Of a DNA stretch of 64,000 nucleotides, positions 23,842-33,279 are shown piece by piece. Position numbers and translations under genes: made by a program. Position 1 is the stretch's first letter, and every line of letters begins with the position of its first letter. Under the pieces are notes generated by a model. That model saw only the letters and a program-made list of their open reading frames with translations. It did no database searches and was not told the DNA's origin. Source of the stretch: Terriglobia bacterium (GTDB taxonomy: Bacteria > Acidobacteriota > Terriglobia > JAIQFV01); assembly GCA_028716525.1 (NCBI GenBank), contig JAQUPQ010000012.1, positions 29,307-93,306 of the forward strand. Direction: 5' to 3'.

Positions 23842-26352
23842 CTACCCGCCTGCCGGTGCCGGAGAAGTTTCGTTGTAGTCGCGTTCTTGATCTCTTTGCC
23901 CAACGCCCCTGACAATCTCGCCGACCTTGTCCTGGTCTATCATGAACGAGAATCCCATGGTGGCCATCTTGTCTACGGAGCTTGCGATGCTCTTGGCGGC
24001 ACTCACCATCGCAGGGTCTTCCTTCTTGTTCGCAAGCAGGGTTGCAACAATCCCGTGGTCGGGCGCAGCCATGCCTTTTAACTGAGAGAACGACTTGCTC
24101 TCAGGCGCGAACTGGCCTTGAATGAAAGCGCTCTCCTTGAGGACTCTCCCGCCCATCGCTGTTCTCTCGCCGCGCTCGACCATCTTGTCGATAGCGGAGA
24201 ACATCGCTTGCATCTCATCCCTGGACTCTCGACCTTTTTTCGCGCGTGTGGCCGCCAGCATCTCGTCGGTCGTCATCTTCTTTATGTCGCCGCCGGTCCT
24301 GTTTCCGGCCTTCAACGCCGTCCAGGCGTCAACGACGATGCCAATGCCGTCCGAAATCCTGTCGATGAGCTTCGCCATGGTCTCGAACAGCGTGATGATT
24401 CCTTGTAGCGCTCCGGACACGTCCTCAAGCGAGAACCCTTTGAACGCCTGGCTTAGAGACTTCACGCCGCGATCGGCAAGGTCGATTATCTTCGCGGATA
24501 GGTCCGCGAGCTTGCCGCCCAGACTCTCTCCTGCCTTGCCCCATTCCTGCATCGTCTTCGCCGGGTCGCTCGTATCGCTGAACCCGAAGATGCCCATGAG
24601 CGTTGACTTGAAGCGTCCGAACGGACCGTCCAGTTTCGCAAGTCCCGCGTCGAACCCGGCGACCATCCCGCCAAAGAACGCCTTCGCTCTACCTATAGCG
24701 CCGGTCACCCACACGAGAAACTTCGCCACGCCCGTGTTTTCTGACTTCTGCAAGTCCTTCTTGACGGCTTCGCTCAACCCGCCGCCTGAGATGAGGTCGA
24801 GCGTTCCCCTGAACCCGAGCTTGATTTTCGACCACAGTCCGGAGAACATCCCGCCCGTTCCGCCGATGTTCTTCTCCGCCGCCCTGTGCATCCCGTAGAA
24901 TCCTACACCTAGTGCACCAAGGACGCCGAGTAACGGAACGGCCACGAGAAGCGTCTTGCCCACCGTGAACAGCAACCCCTTGAACGTAATCCCGAGCATC
25001 TTCATCGCGCCGCCAAGAAGTATAACAGCACCAAGTGTCTTCATGAAGACACCGGCAACGCCCGCAAAGCCGACGGTGATTTTCTGCGCGATCGGTGGCA
25101 ACACTTCGAATGCTTCGATGAACGAGTTGAGCGTACCGAGCGCCCCCTTGAACAGCGGCTTGATGATGCTCGAAACGACTTGTCCGGTTGAAATCTTGGC
25201 TGTCTCCACCGACCCCTTCCAGAGAATCTTTTGCCCCTCGGAGGATTCAAGCAACGCTTCTCGGAAGGATGCCGCCGTCCCGCCTGCTCCAGCCATCTGT
25301 TCCCTGTAATATTTGATGGCGTCGGCACCCTTGACCGTTTGTCCGGTTACTGTCTGAACGCCATTGGTGAGTTGGGCGTAAATTGCCTGGATTCCGCGCG
25401 ACCCCTCACTTCCAAATGTCTGCTCAAAGAAATTTGCCCTTTTCACTTCGCTCATCTTCTGAAGTTTGGGCAGCATGTCCGCGATAACGTCCAAATAAGA
25501 GCGGAATTTCCCGTTTACCGCGACATCCACACCCATCTCGGATTTTATTTTCGCCATAACATCCTTGTTAGCCAAGCGCTCCATGGCGACACCCGTGGCG
25601 GTCGCGGCAGTCTCAACACGAGAAATTACGTTCCTTACCAACCCGAATGTTATCATTGACTCAGATATGTTCTGACCCATTCGTTGAGCGCCACGGGATA
25701 CGTTACTCAATCCGAGTGGAAGGTCGGCCGCGTCGATACTGAACGCTTGCACGGCCTTTAGCATTTGGTCTACTGCCAGGGATGCATCCTTCGCTTCAAC
25801 TCCGAATCCTCTTATGGCCTGCGTCATCACCCCTGCGCCCATCTCAACTGTGAGTTGCCCGGCGGAACTGGCCGCAAGGTCGAGAGCTGGATTCAGCAGG
25901 TTTATCGATTGCTGTGCGTTGAACCCGGCTTGCGCCAGCGTTTGCAACGCTTGCGCTGCCTCCGTCGGAGTGTACTGTGTCGCGATACCTGCTTTCTTCG
26001 CGGAGGTCTCCATCGCCTTGAGTTCTTGCGCGGTTGCTCCCGATACGGCTCCCAGACCGGCAATTTGATAGGCAAACTGTCCAGCCAGTTTTTCAGCTGC
26101 CTTTAAACCACCAACGATGCCTCCTCCGGCAACCATAATCCCGCCACCAACCGCCATCTTCTCAAACTCTTTTCCCAAACCACCTGAGAAAAAACCCCCG
26201 ACACCAGCAGCAGCCTTAGATGCCCATCCCTGCTGAACGTTGAGCCTCGTGATTTCCTTCTGCGCCTTTCCAACGCGGCGCATAGAGTTTTCCACCTTGT
26301 AGAAAGCTCCGCTGGCGTTGTCGCGCGCTATGATGTCGAAGATGGTCTTCAT
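23842..26352 (-). CDS. Tail tape measure protein (TP901 type)
   Basis: An 836-aa protein that sets tail length and is threaded in the tail tube. Residues of about 75-400 contain the TP901 core with its hallmarks (GLGAVSGATAQELKAMETSA, IATQYTPTEAAQALQTLAQA, ANFFEQTFGSEGSRGIQAIY). Hydrophobic spans lie around residues 440-500 (TVGFAGVAGVFMKTLGAVIL) as in most tape measures. If the usual relation of about 0.15 nm per residue holds, the tail would be near 125 nm. It follows the chaperone-type genes. Confidence 0.92.
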   Translation of the reverse strand: MKTIFDIIARDNASGAFYKVENSMRRVGKAQKEITRLNVQQGWASKAAAGVGGFFSGGLGKEFEKMAVGGGIMVAGGGIVGGLKAAEKLAGQFAYQIAGLGAVSGATAQELKAMETSAKKAGIATQYTPTEAAQALQTLAQAGFNAQQSINLLNPALDLAASSAGQLTVEMGAGVMTQAIRGFGVEAKDASLAVDQMLKAVQAFSIDAADLPLGLSNVSRGAQRMGQNISESMITFGLVRNVISRVETAATATGVAMERLANKDVMAKIKSEMGVDVAVNGKFRSYLDVIADMLPKLQKMSEVKRANFFEQTFGSEGSRGIQAIYAQLTNGVQTVTGQTVKGADAIKYYREQMAGAGGTAASFREALLESSEGQKILWKGSVETAKISTGQVVSSIIKPLFKGALGTLNSFIEAFEVLPPIAQKITVGFAGVAGVFMKTLGAVILLGGAMKMLGITFKGLLFTVGKTLLVAVPLLGVLGALGVGFYGMHRAAEKNIGGTGGMFSGLWSKIKLGFRGTLDLISGGGLSEAVKKDLQKSENTGVAKFLVWVTGAIGRAKAFFGGMVAGFDAGLAKLDGPFGRFKSTLMGIFGFSDTSDPAKTMQEWGKAGESLGGKLADLSAKIIDLADRGVKSLSQAFKGFSLEDVSGALQGIITLFETMAKLIDRISDGIGIVVDAWTALKAGNRTGGDIKKMTTDEMLAATRAKKGRESRDEMQAMFSAIDKMVERGERTAMGGRVLKESAFIQGQFAPESKSFSQLKGMAAPDHGIVATLLANKKEDPAMVSAAKSIASSVDKMATMGFSFMIDQDKVGEIVRGVGQRDQERDYNETSPAPAGG

Positions 26353-26355
26353 GAC

Positions 26356-26637
26356 CTAATCGTCCTTGCCCCACATGCCCATCCGCACGCAATTCTTGAG
26401 CGCCTTGTAGTCGTTCTCCTCGCGCTCGCTCGTCATCTCGCACAAGGCCAGGGCCTCGCCCACTGGCAACGCGCCGGTCTTGTCGTAGTCCATGATTCCG
26501 CCGGAGATGCCCGACCGATACGACAGCCGAAAGCGAACCTTGCGCTCTAGCGACTCGCTGAGAATCTCAAACAAAGGCCCACATGCGACGACAACGGCGC
26601 GGCGTTCTGCGCTGCCGTGTGTCGTCGGAATCATCAT
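26356..26637 (-). CDS. Small protein between chaperone/gp26-like gene and tape measure
   Basis: A 93-aa protein whose ATG overlaps the stop of the upstream gene (ATGA). It starts MMIPTTHGSAERRAVVVACG and has an acidic, helical C-terminus (LALCEMTSEREENDYKALKN). In this position phages usually encode a second tail-assembly chaperone, sometimes by frameshift. No slippery sequence was identified at the junction. The function is inferred from position only. Confidence 0.6.
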   Translation of the reverse strand: MMIPTTHGSAERRAVVVACGPLFEILSESLERKVRFRLSYRSGISGGIMDYDKTGALPVGEALALCEMTSEREENDYKALKNCVRMGMWGKDD

Positions 26638-27551
26638 GCCGGTGACGCAGGGCGAATCATCTTCGCCTTCGCCCTCTCCCGCTGTCTGTCGCGCAGCGAC
26701 TTCATGGCCGCGTTCGGCCGCCCGAACAGGTATTCGAAAGGGACTTCACCCGCTACAGCGTGGCCTCGCGGGCACTTCTTCACGAACGACAACTCAACCC
26801 CCCAATCGCTCGCCTCGATTGCCGCCTCAAGCTCGTCGTACAGGTCTTCCGGCAGCGACTTGACCCAACGTCCGATGTCGTTGACGTGTATGCCGTCTAC
26901 CGTAGCGAGCTGCAAGGCGCGACCGCGCAGCGCCACGTCGTTTTGGATGGACGCCTCGTTGACTTCCACGCCGTTACGGCGCGACTTGTGCAACGCCTCG
27001 GACGCGGCTTGGAGCTTCAACTCTATCGTCCCGCTTTGCGGCTTGAGCTTGATGGGTATTCCCCCGATTTCGGCAGACATCGGAGTTCCCGAGATGATGG
27101 AATCGATGACAGCCGAGCCGTCGTCGGGCTCGAACCACAGCAACTCGCCGCCATCTTCGATGGGACGCGCGTCCACCTTGTCAGAGAACTCGTTCTCGCC
27201 GCGCTTGCACATGGGGCAAACCAAGTCCACCGGTATCAGGTGGCCGTCTTCCTTGCCCTTGATTTTCAGTGTTAGCATCGCCCACATGCGGAGACCGGAC
27301 GTCACGCGCTCCCAATCGATACTGCAAGGCGGCTCCTTGCCCTCTGCGTCCGCCTTCGCCAGCCAGACGCCTGGGTCTTCCACGGACACCGTGCAAGTCG
27401 TCAGAATGCCAGTGATGGCCTTGCCGAAGCCGTTGACCATTGCGGCTCGAAACGTCAACTGGTCGTCGATAGTCGGACGTCGCATCGTTACTGACAACAC
27501 GACGTCTCCATTGTCGAGAGTCACCTTGAACGGAAAGGTTTGCGGGTTCAT
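26634..27551 (-). CDS. T4 gp26-like baseplate/chaperone protein with split zinc motif
   Basis: A 305-aa protein. The start MNPQTFPFKVTLDNGDVVLS matches the N-terminal beta part of T4 baseplate (gp26)-type proteins found between tube and tape measure genes. CPMCKRGENEF (about residue 112) and CPRGHAVAGEVPFEYLFG (about residue 262) supply Cys/His ligands, possibly for one zinc site. The C-terminal phrase EVPFEYLFGRPN is family-typical. It probably coats the tape measure or takes part in hub assembly. It overlaps the next gene by ATGA. Confidence 0.65.
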   Translation of the reverse strand: MNPQTFPFKVTLDNGDVVLSVTMRRPTIDDQLTFRAAMVNGFGKAITGILTTCTVSVEDPGVWLAKADAEGKEPPCSIDWERVTSGLRMWAMLTLKIKGKEDGHLIPVDLVCPMCKRGENEFSDKVDARPIEDGGELLWFEPDDGSAVIDSIISGTPMSAEIGGIPIKLKPQSGTIELKLQAASEALHKSRRNGVEVNEASIQNDVALRGRALQLATVDGIHVNDIGRWVKSLPEDLYDELEAAIEASDWGVELSFVKKCPRGHAVAGEVPFEYLFGRPNAAMKSLRDRQRERAKAKMIRPASPA

Positions 27552-27603
27552 CAGATTGTCCCTCCTGTCCTCTTCGATCCCCTCGGAGAAGGACGGTCAG
27601 TCA

Positions 27604-28059
27604 TCACGCCGGAATGCGCTCGAACCTACGCCCGGCCAGCGTCAGCTTTTCGGTGCGCTTGTCGTTCGACTTCTTGTTGAAATTATCCATCTCGTAGTCG
27701 ATGGCAACGCAGTCGTACACGCGGATGCGCTCCAGCTCGTCGCCGTCGCGGTCGATCTGGACGAAATCGATATCCTCGTAGACGTCGGGCTCGGAAACGC
27801 CCTTGCCCGTGCTCGCGTCGTGCTGCGCCTTGAAGCGGTTGTACAGCGACAGGTTCGTGGACAGCGGGGCCGTCACGACGATCTGCGCCATCTTCGTAGT
27901 GGCTGGAACGTCGCGAAGCTCGCCCGCTCCCGCCGGGATTTCCGTGGTCGCCGTGGTCAGTTTAAAAGGCCCGGCCTCCCAAGCCCAGCCGATGACCTCA
28001 CCACCGCCACCTTCGAGACGCCAGTTGAACGGATCGAAAAACGATTTCGGGTCGGCCAT
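27604..28059 (-). CDS. Tail tube protein (gp19-like)
   Basis: A 151-aa protein of the usual tube size. Conserved elements are NWRLEGGGGEVIGWAWEAGP at the N-terminus and YEDIDFVQIDRDGDELERIR, then VYDCVAIDYEMDNFNKKSND, the central beta strands of gp19-like tubes. A strong AGGAGGG lies before the start. It is directly downstream of the sheath gene, as expected in contractile tails. Confidence 0.88.
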   Translation of the reverse strand: MADPKSFFDPFNWRLEGGGGEVIGWAWEAGPFKLTTATTEIPAGAGELRDVPATTKMAQIVVTAPLSTNLSLYNRFKAQHDASTGKGVSEPDVYEDIDFVQIDRDGDELERIRVYDCVAIDYEMDNFNKKSNDKRTEKLTLAGRRFERIPA

Positions 28060-28078
28060 GTTATGACCCTCCTATCCC

Positions 28079-30346
28079 TTAGCTCGCGCTCGCAACGGTC
28101 GTGCGAGTGATGGTGATGGTCGTCCACTTGGCATCGTCACAGAACCCGAGCCCCACGGTCGCGTGGAACTCCCCAGCGCGCCGCACCTCGATGGGATTCA
28201 ACGCGTCGCTCGTATCGCAGTAGCGCAGCGGCTCGCCCGCCGGGATGGCCGGGTCTTCCGCTCCGGTACTGATTTCGTAGGCTTCGGACGGAGTCGTGCG
28301 GAGGTACTGATTCGCCTGGCGCCCTGCCGATTGCCGCATCGAAGTCGTGTTCTTGGAGTGCTTGACCCAAGCCCAGTTCTTCTTGATGGTCTCTTTGACA
28401 AGGATGGCCGCGCGAGCGTGCCACTGTCGCGGCCAGTCGCCGGTCGTCTTGCAGTTGTCGCCACCATCGAAGTAGTACGGCGTGCCCACGTCCTTGTTGA
28501 TGTGGTCCACGTTGACGTCCGCGAGTCGGTCGCGAAGGCCGGGGGTCAACTCTGTATCAGGAGCTTCAAGGCCGATGACGTTCGTCATGGTCCCGGCATC
28601 CTGATTGATGCCCGCCGCACTCGTAAACGTGCTGTCCGGGTGGTTCGCGTCCACGTAGCAGAACTTGGCCATCTTGAACATCACCGGGTCCACGTAGATG
28701 GTCGCGCCCGTGCCGAAGACGGTCGTGTTCGGGTTGGCAATGGCAACGCGAGGCCACGCCGGGCCAGCCGCAAACTCCGTGGTGCCGAACGTGTTGGCAG
28801 TCGCCCACGTGACCATGAGGTCCGTCGTTCCGACCTGAACCAGAGTCGGCGTCGGGTGCAACCCGTAGCACGTGTAGTCGCGGTACAGCGCGTATGCGTT
28901 GATGGCCGCGTGGATGCCCGCACTCGCGCGACCGGGGATGGTGAACATCCGAAGGTCGGGCTGCGTATCGAGGCCGTACAGCCCCGTGTGTCCCGCCGGG
29001 TCGCCGATGAAGTCCGCGTCCGCGAGCGCCGCAAGCCCGTCGTTTCCGCCGACCGGAGCCGCGTGCGTGATGCGCTGCGGTCTCGCCTGGGCCGCCGTGT
29101 AGCCGAGTGCTACTAGGCCAAGGTCGGCGGCCGTGAACAACTCCGAGCCCGTGCCAGCCGCGTTGATGATAGTGTTGACGAACCGAGCGTTCGTCGGGTC
29201 GCTCGACAGGTTCGTGAACGTCTCCTGCGCGACGCCCGACTTGTAGAACGCGAGGTTCCAATAGGACGTGCTGCCGTTCGACGCTGCGGTAACGACTGGA
29301 ACGTAGTTGTGCGCGTAGGTGCCCTCGTACTTCCCGGTGAGGGTAACCGTGTTGAGCGCCGCCGCAGCCGAGCCGTTGTGAAGGATGTTATCGAGAGACA
29401 CCTTGAGTCGCGCCGTTCCGCCCGTGACCTGGATGCTGGCACCTGCCCCTGTCGCCACGGTGGCGATCTGGAACGTCGCACCGAGGTCGGTTACGACAAC
29501 CGCGCCGATGAGACCAGCAGTTGCCTCGATTGCGTCCTTGAGTTCCGCGTTCGTCACAGACGAAATGTCGTCGATACCAGCGACCGATGTGCCCTGAACC
29601 TCCGCGACGTTGAAGTTGATGACTGCGTTCGCCGTGCCGCCAGTAACTTCGACGAAACTAGCGAGACCTTCCTTGTCGGACTCGATACGCACCTGACCGC
29701 CAGACTCGTAAACGTGACATCCAGTCAATTGCGTGTTGAGTTGCGAAGCGACATCTGCCAACGCCGTCGTGACGCCAGCGAACGTGCATGTCTGTACGCC
29801 GCCACGGTCGATCTTGACGGTGATTGTGTTTCCGTTCTGATCTGCGATGGGCCATCCGCCGCCAGGTGCCGAATCACGGAACGCCGCAGACGCGTCGAAT
29901 ACGACGTTGACCGCGCCCGCGCCGATGTCGATGTCGAGGTCATCACCGTTGATTATGGTCGTGTAGGGCTCCGCTCCAGTGCTCGTCACGATGGCCGCTG
30001 TCGCCGCAATGGTGTCGGTCGGCAGAGTGACGGCTGCCTTGACAGCGGTCAGAGTGGTAGCGTCCGCCGGGTTCGTGTAGTGGCACGTCCTCTGAACGTC
30101 CAACTGCATACCCTTGCCGCCACCCAACTGGAAGAAATCCTTGATGCACTGCGGGATGGCGTAGGTGTTCGAAAACGAATCGCCGAAGTAGCGCCGGAAC
30201 TCCTCCGGCGAAGTGACCGGCGTCCTCGTGAACGGCCCGCGCTCGAAGACGCCGACGACGCCACAAATGGAAGTCGGAACACCCGCGACGTTGCGAGTTC
30301 CTGCTTTGAAAACGGTATCGATTCTTGCACGCCCGGTTTTAGCCAT
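28079..30346 (-). CDS. Tail sheath protein with inserted beta domains, 755 aa
   Basis: The contractile sheath subunit. The N-terminus contains STICGVVGVFERGPFTRTPV and EEFRRYFGDSFSNTY, and the C-terminus contains WPRQWHARAAILVKETIKKN and WTTITITRTT, which together are the sheath core. Between about residues 90 and 330 an insertion holds two or three copies of the GGTANA-type domain (FVEVTGGTANAVINFN, then IQVTGGTARLKVSLD), likely displayed on the tail surface. This makes the protein longer than the usual 390-500 aa. Confidence 0.92.
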   Translation of the reverse strand: MAKTGRARIDTVFKAGTRNVAGVPTSICGVVGVFERGPFTRTPVTSPEEFRRYFGDSFSNTYAIPQCIKDFFQLGGGKGMQLDVQRTCHYTNPADATTLTAVKAAVTLPTDTIAATAAIVTSTGAEPYTTIINGDDLDIDIGAGAVNVVFDASAAFRDSAPGGGWPIADQNGNTITVKIDRGGVQTCTFAGVTTALADVASQLNTQLTGCHVYESGGQVRIESDKEGLASFVEVTGGTANAVINFNVAEVQGTSVAGIDDISSVTNAELKDAIEATAGLIGAVVVTDLGATFQIATVATGAGASIQVTGGTARLKVSLDNILHNGSAAAALNTVTLTGKYEGTYAHNYVPVVTAASNGSTSYWNLAFYKSGVAQETFTNLSSDPTNARFVNTIINAAGTGSELFTAADLGLVALGYTAAQARPQRITHAAPVGGNDGLAALADADFIGDPAGHTGLYGLDTQPDLRMFTIPGRASAGIHAAINAYALYRDYTCYGLHPTPTLVQVGTTDLMVTWATANTFGTTEFAAGPAWPRVAIANPNTTVFGTGATIYVDPVMFKMAKFCYVDANHPDSTFTSAAGINQDAGTMTNVIGLEAPDTELTPGLRDRLADVNVDHINKDVGTPYYFDGGDNCKTTGDWPRQWHARAAILVKETIKKNWAWVKHSKNTTSMRQSAGRQANQYLRTTPSEAYEISTGAEDPAIPAGEPLRYCDTSDALNPIEVRRAGEFHATVGLGFCDDAKWTTITITRTTVASAS

Positions 30347-30361
30347 TGTAGCAGCCTCCTA

Positions 30362-30374
30362 CGCGGTTCCCGCG
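30362..30374 (-). promoter_or_regulatory. Hairpin directly upstream of the sheath SD
   Basis: CGCGG, three-base loop, CCGCG, immediately before TAGGAGGCTGC, the ribosome site of the sheath gene. It may protect or define the 5' end of a processed sheath mRNA. Confidence 0.3.
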
Positions 30375-30425
30375 TCGCATTTAAACGGTAGCACGCCACC
30401 CCGCAAATCGGGAAGTGTCGCGCCG

Positions 30426-31394
30426 TTACAGTCCATCCACGGCGACAGTCGGCCCGTCTGGGTCGAATGCCGTCCATCCAGTCTCCGTGACCGGCAAATC
30501 CTGCGCTCCCATGTCGACGCCGCGCACTTCGAATTCAGCGCGGAAGTGCCGTAACCCGTCGCCTTGCGGTGCAACGTCAAAAGCTGGCGGAGCCGTCATC
30601 TCCATCTCGTGCTTCCACTGCGTACCAGTCGGCGCAGCCGGGTCCGCTGGGATTTGTACCCACTTGATGATAGTGAAGAAATCCGACACGGCGTTCGCCA
30701 GGTTGATAGCTTCGTTGTCGCTGCGGTCGCTCGTGTATCCGTCCAGTTGCCAAACAAGGTGAACCGTCTTCTGGCGCTGATGTCGATGCCACGCGGTTGT
30801 CGAGCCCGTGTTCAACTCTTCCGTAGGCGTAACGTTGCCCCAATCCTTTGCATCCGCGAGCGTCGGACCGACCAACTGAATCATGGGCAGCGTTGCACGT
30901 TGCGTTGAATCTAAGTGGTCAGACGTCGATTCGTCATAGTCACGAGACTTTATCCATGACGTGTTCGGTAGAACGTGACGCCTGAATAGCGCAATCGTCT
31001 CTTCCATGACACGCTGTAACGGAGTCACGGCGACCATCGAAGGACGTCCGTATGCGTACCCGTTGGTCAGAGTTACAGTCTCTCCGGTAATGACAACACC
31101 GAGGTCGCTCAGATTCGCAATCGTGACGTCAACGGCGCACGGCGTCAGCGTGCTGTACAACCCGCGCCACTCCGGCACTTCGGCAACTGCCGTCGTTGTG
31201 CTCGAAGCGAACGCCTCAGAGCACCGAACACCGTTTACCCACACCGCCACGGTCTGTTGCTCGTCATCACTCGTGTAGCCGACTGGAGGTGGCACAGGGG
31301 CAACGCGGAAGTTCGTTCCCGTCAACGCAATCTGATTGCGTCCCATCGTTGGGCCGGAAGACGGCGTGACAGTGGTGAGTGTGGGGACGGCCAT
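30426..31394 (-). CDS. IPT/TIG-domain protein, possible tail terminator
   Basis: A 322-aa protein. Residues 1-110 read as an IPT/TIG Ig-like domain (TPSSGPTMGRNQIALTGTNF, then WVNGVRCSEAFASSTTTAVA). From about residue 115 a separate domain starts (PLQRVMEETIALFRRHVLPN), with WQLDGYTSDRSDNEAINLAN and FRAEFEVRGVDMG, the shape of tail-terminator/neck proteins of the gpU class. An Ig-like head domain on a neck protein would be displayed at the neck or collar. Its ATG overlaps the preceding TAA. Confidence 0.6.
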   Translation of the reverse strand: MAVPTLTTVTPSSGPTMGRNQIALTGTNFRVAPVPPPVGYTSDDEQQTVAVWVNGVRCSEAFASSTTTAVAEVPEWRGLYSTLTPCAVDVTIANLSDLGVVITGETVTLTNGYAYGRPSMVAVTPLQRVMEETIALFRRHVLPNTSWIKSRDYDESTSDHLDSTQRATLPMIQLVGPTLADAKDWGNVTPTEELNTGSTTAWHRHQRQKTVHLVWQLDGYTSDRSDNEAINLANAVSDFFTIIKWVQIPADPAAPTGTQWKHEMEMTAPPAFDVAPQGDGLRHFRAEFEVRGVDMGAQDLPVTETGWTAFDPDGPTVAVDGL

Positions 31395-32017
31395 TATGAC
31401 GCCTTCAATCCGAGAATTCCGTTTTCAATCCGTTTCGAAAATCTACTCTCCGCCTCTTGCCCCCATTCGACGTATGTTGGTTCAAGAAACGGACGCGCCG
31501 GAATCTTGCACCGCAACGTTTTTCCAACCGGCCACGGAGCCTTCAAAACCCCTTGCATCATGAGGAAAATTGAGAATCGGTGCATCTTCGGAGTGACCGT
31601 TATCACATAGGCGCGCGTGCCTTTTTCCTGGATTATCGCGATGTCCGCTAGACTCTTCCCGTCCTTGCTGCGCTCCTCGCGGTGTACGCCCACCGTCCAC
31701 CAGACCGGTTGCTGCTTTTTCGCGTTGACACCGCCAATCAAATCCCCGTTGTAGATGAGCGCCTTCGTGCTCCCGCGACGTCCTCGTTTCGCGCCCTTGC
31801 GCGGCAGCTTCCGCATGGCGATTGTCATCGGTGACAAGGGAAGTATTCTATCACCGCCTGGGGCCTGGTCGCGAAGCCCTTTCACTATCATCTTCCGCAG
31901 AAGCTGCGCCTCTTCCGCAACGGACCTGATTACCGTACTGTTCATGCGCTTCGCCGCTCCGGCTATGGAGCGTTCCGCCTCACTCAGCCCGGTCACCTTG
32001 AGTTCGAAATACGTCAC
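31394..32017 (-). CDS. Tail completion protein (gpS/HK97 gp10-like)
   Basis: A 207-aa protein. The track ORF begins at a TTG, but a GTG at 32017 overlaps the upstream stop as GTGA and gives MTYFELKVTGLSEAERSIAG, the usual start of this family. Typical features are a basic middle region (LPRKGAKRGRRGSTKALIYN, then VHREERSKDGKSLADIAIIQ) and the phrase IPARPFLEPTYVEW near the end. These proteins cap the connector or tail during joining of head and tail. Its position next to the connector genes fits. Confidence 0.75.
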   Translation of the reverse strand: MTYFELKVTGLSEAERSIAGAAKRMNSTVIRSVAEEAQLLRKMIVKGLRDQAPGGDRILPLSPMTIAMRKLPRKGAKRGRRGSTKALIYNGDLIGGVNAKKQQPVWWTVGVHREERSKDGKSLADIAIIQEKGTRAYVITVTPKMHRFSIFLMMQGVLKAPWPVGKTLRCKIPARPFLEPTYVEWGQEAESRFSKRIENGILGLKAS

Positions 32018-32814
32018 GACGCCACCCGGTCCCGCGCGCAATGCAAGTACACGAGGTTCGGCTTCGGGTTCGTCAACGACAGCCCGTGCCCGGCGCGTTC
32101 GACCTTCTCGACTCGCACGCCTTGCGGGTCGGGGAACGCCTCAACGGATACGTTGCGAATCGTGCGGATGCGTTCCAGGCGGTCGCCTCTGTTGAACCGA
32201 GGTGCGCCGTCCGCCCGAGTGAGGCCGCGTCGTTCGAGTTCTCGCATGTCCAGGGTCAGCACGATTTCGGCGACTTCGTTGACGCCGCCCGCCGACATGT
32301 CTTGCTCACCCCACCGGGAGCGGTCTACCTGGCATCGGACGGTAACCACCGCGTGCTCGCGCCGACCCTGAATACCCGTTTGTGTAGAATCAGCCACCGC
32401 TCGGACGCCGCCTAGAAGGTCGTTGTAGCCCGCTTGGGTTTCCAGGGACGTTGGGAAGGCCAGGATGGCATTCGCCGTCCCACCGGTCACCTGGACGCTG
32501 GAAGATGTTGTAGCCGGGTCCGCCTCGATTGCCACCGCGCCAGACGTCAAGGCGTATGACCCGCCTCCCGATAGGCCAGCATCGATTTGTGCCGCGACCT
32601 CGGCAGCCGTCGCCGCAGTCGGCACAGCGAATCCGCTTCGCAGAATCGTGACTGTCTGAATCGGTGCGCCGTTGACCGCGATGGTTAGTGTCGTGGACAC
32701 CGCCGCTGAGAAATCCCACGTCTCAACCGTGGTGCTCGCCACGCTCGCCGCTGCCATCGCGCCCGTCCACACGCGCCGGATGTCAGCCAGAAATGGGATT
32801 ATCAGGTTTCCCAC
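32014..32814 (-). CDS. Neck/connector protein carrying a GGTANA beta domain
   Basis: A 266-aa protein with GTG start (CAACGTGGGAAAC). Residues of about 30-120 form a single copy of the shuffled beta domain (TLTIAVNGAPIQTVTILRSG, VQVTGGTANAILAFPTSLET). The remaining part (VTVRCQVDRSRWGEQDMSAG, then EAFPDPQGVRVEKVERAGHG) has a mixed alpha/beta content like small neck proteins. It lies between a membrane protein gene and the tail-completion gene. The role is inferred from position. Confidence 0.55.
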   Translation of the reverse strand: MGNLIIPFLADIRRVWTGAMAAASVASTTVETWDFSAAVSTTLTIAVNGAPIQTVTILRSGFAVPTAATAAEVAAQIDAGLSGGGSYALTSGAVAIEADPATTSSSVQVTGGTANAILAFPTSLETQAGYNDLLGGVRAVADSTQTGIQGRREHAVVTVRCQVDRSRWGEQDMSAGGVNEVAEIVLTLDMRELERRGLTRADGAPRFNRGDRLERIRTIRNVSVEAFPDPQGVRVEKVERAGHGLSLTNPKPNLVYLHCARDRVAS

Positions 32815-32823
32815 GTTGCATTC

Positions 32824-33270
32824 TCACATCGTTTTGTCGTCTAGTCCGGCGCTCGCCATCGCGGCTTTCCCGACGGCCGTGTCTTCTACATTCTCCAAAC
32901 TCTCCGGCAACCGCAAGGGGCTCGGTGCCGAAATGACTTCGGGAAGGCTTCGTGGTGTTCCGCCTACCACCGGACGCTGTAGCAGCATGGAGTTGACGAC
33001 GGCGCGGAGGTCGTTCATCTCGGCTCGATAGTCTACAAGTTGCTTCGTCTGAGCTTCCGACTGCGCCTTCAAAAGCTGGTACGCAACTTCCGCTTTGACC
33101 TTGGCCTCTTCGTCTGTAGGGTCGAAATATTCCCAAAAGCCAGGGAACCCCATCGCCGCAATGAGAACGACGGCCGCCGTCGGTAGCCCAGCCTTTTTCA
33201 GTTTCGACGCCTTGTTGAGTAGGTTGTCCACACTCGTCTCAACGACTTCCGGCTCTTTCGCTTCGGGCAT
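32824..33270 (-). CDS. Small protein with one hydrophobic span and coiled coil
   Basis: A 148-aa protein. After an acidic N-terminus, a hydrophobic segment lies at about residues 27-46 (AGLPTAAVVLIAAMGFPGFW), followed by a coiled coil (EAKVKAEVAYQLLKAQSEAQ) and a Pro-rich C-terminus. Good SD (GGAGGTCCAC). Membrane proteins are unusual in the head-tail connector stretch; it could be a lysis or injection factor. No family was recognised. Confidence 0.6.
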   Translation of the reverse strand: MPEAKEPEVVETSVDNLLNKASKLKKAGLPTAAVVLIAAMGFPGFWEYFDPTDEEAKVKAEVAYQLLKAQSEAQTKQLVDYRAEMNDLRAVVNSMLLQRPVVGGTPRSLPEVISAPSPLRLPESLENVEDTAVGKAAMASAGLDDKTM

Positions 33271-33279
33271 GTGGACCTC

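Noticed and set aside
26617-28110. 497-aa plus-strand ORF (and other long plus-strand ORFs such as 41278-42105, 29309-30391 and 28163-29116)
   Set aside because: They lie antisense to well-supported minus-strand tube, chaperone, minor head and sheath genes, are low-complexity or Arg-rich, and have no SD. High GC content leaves antisense frames open.
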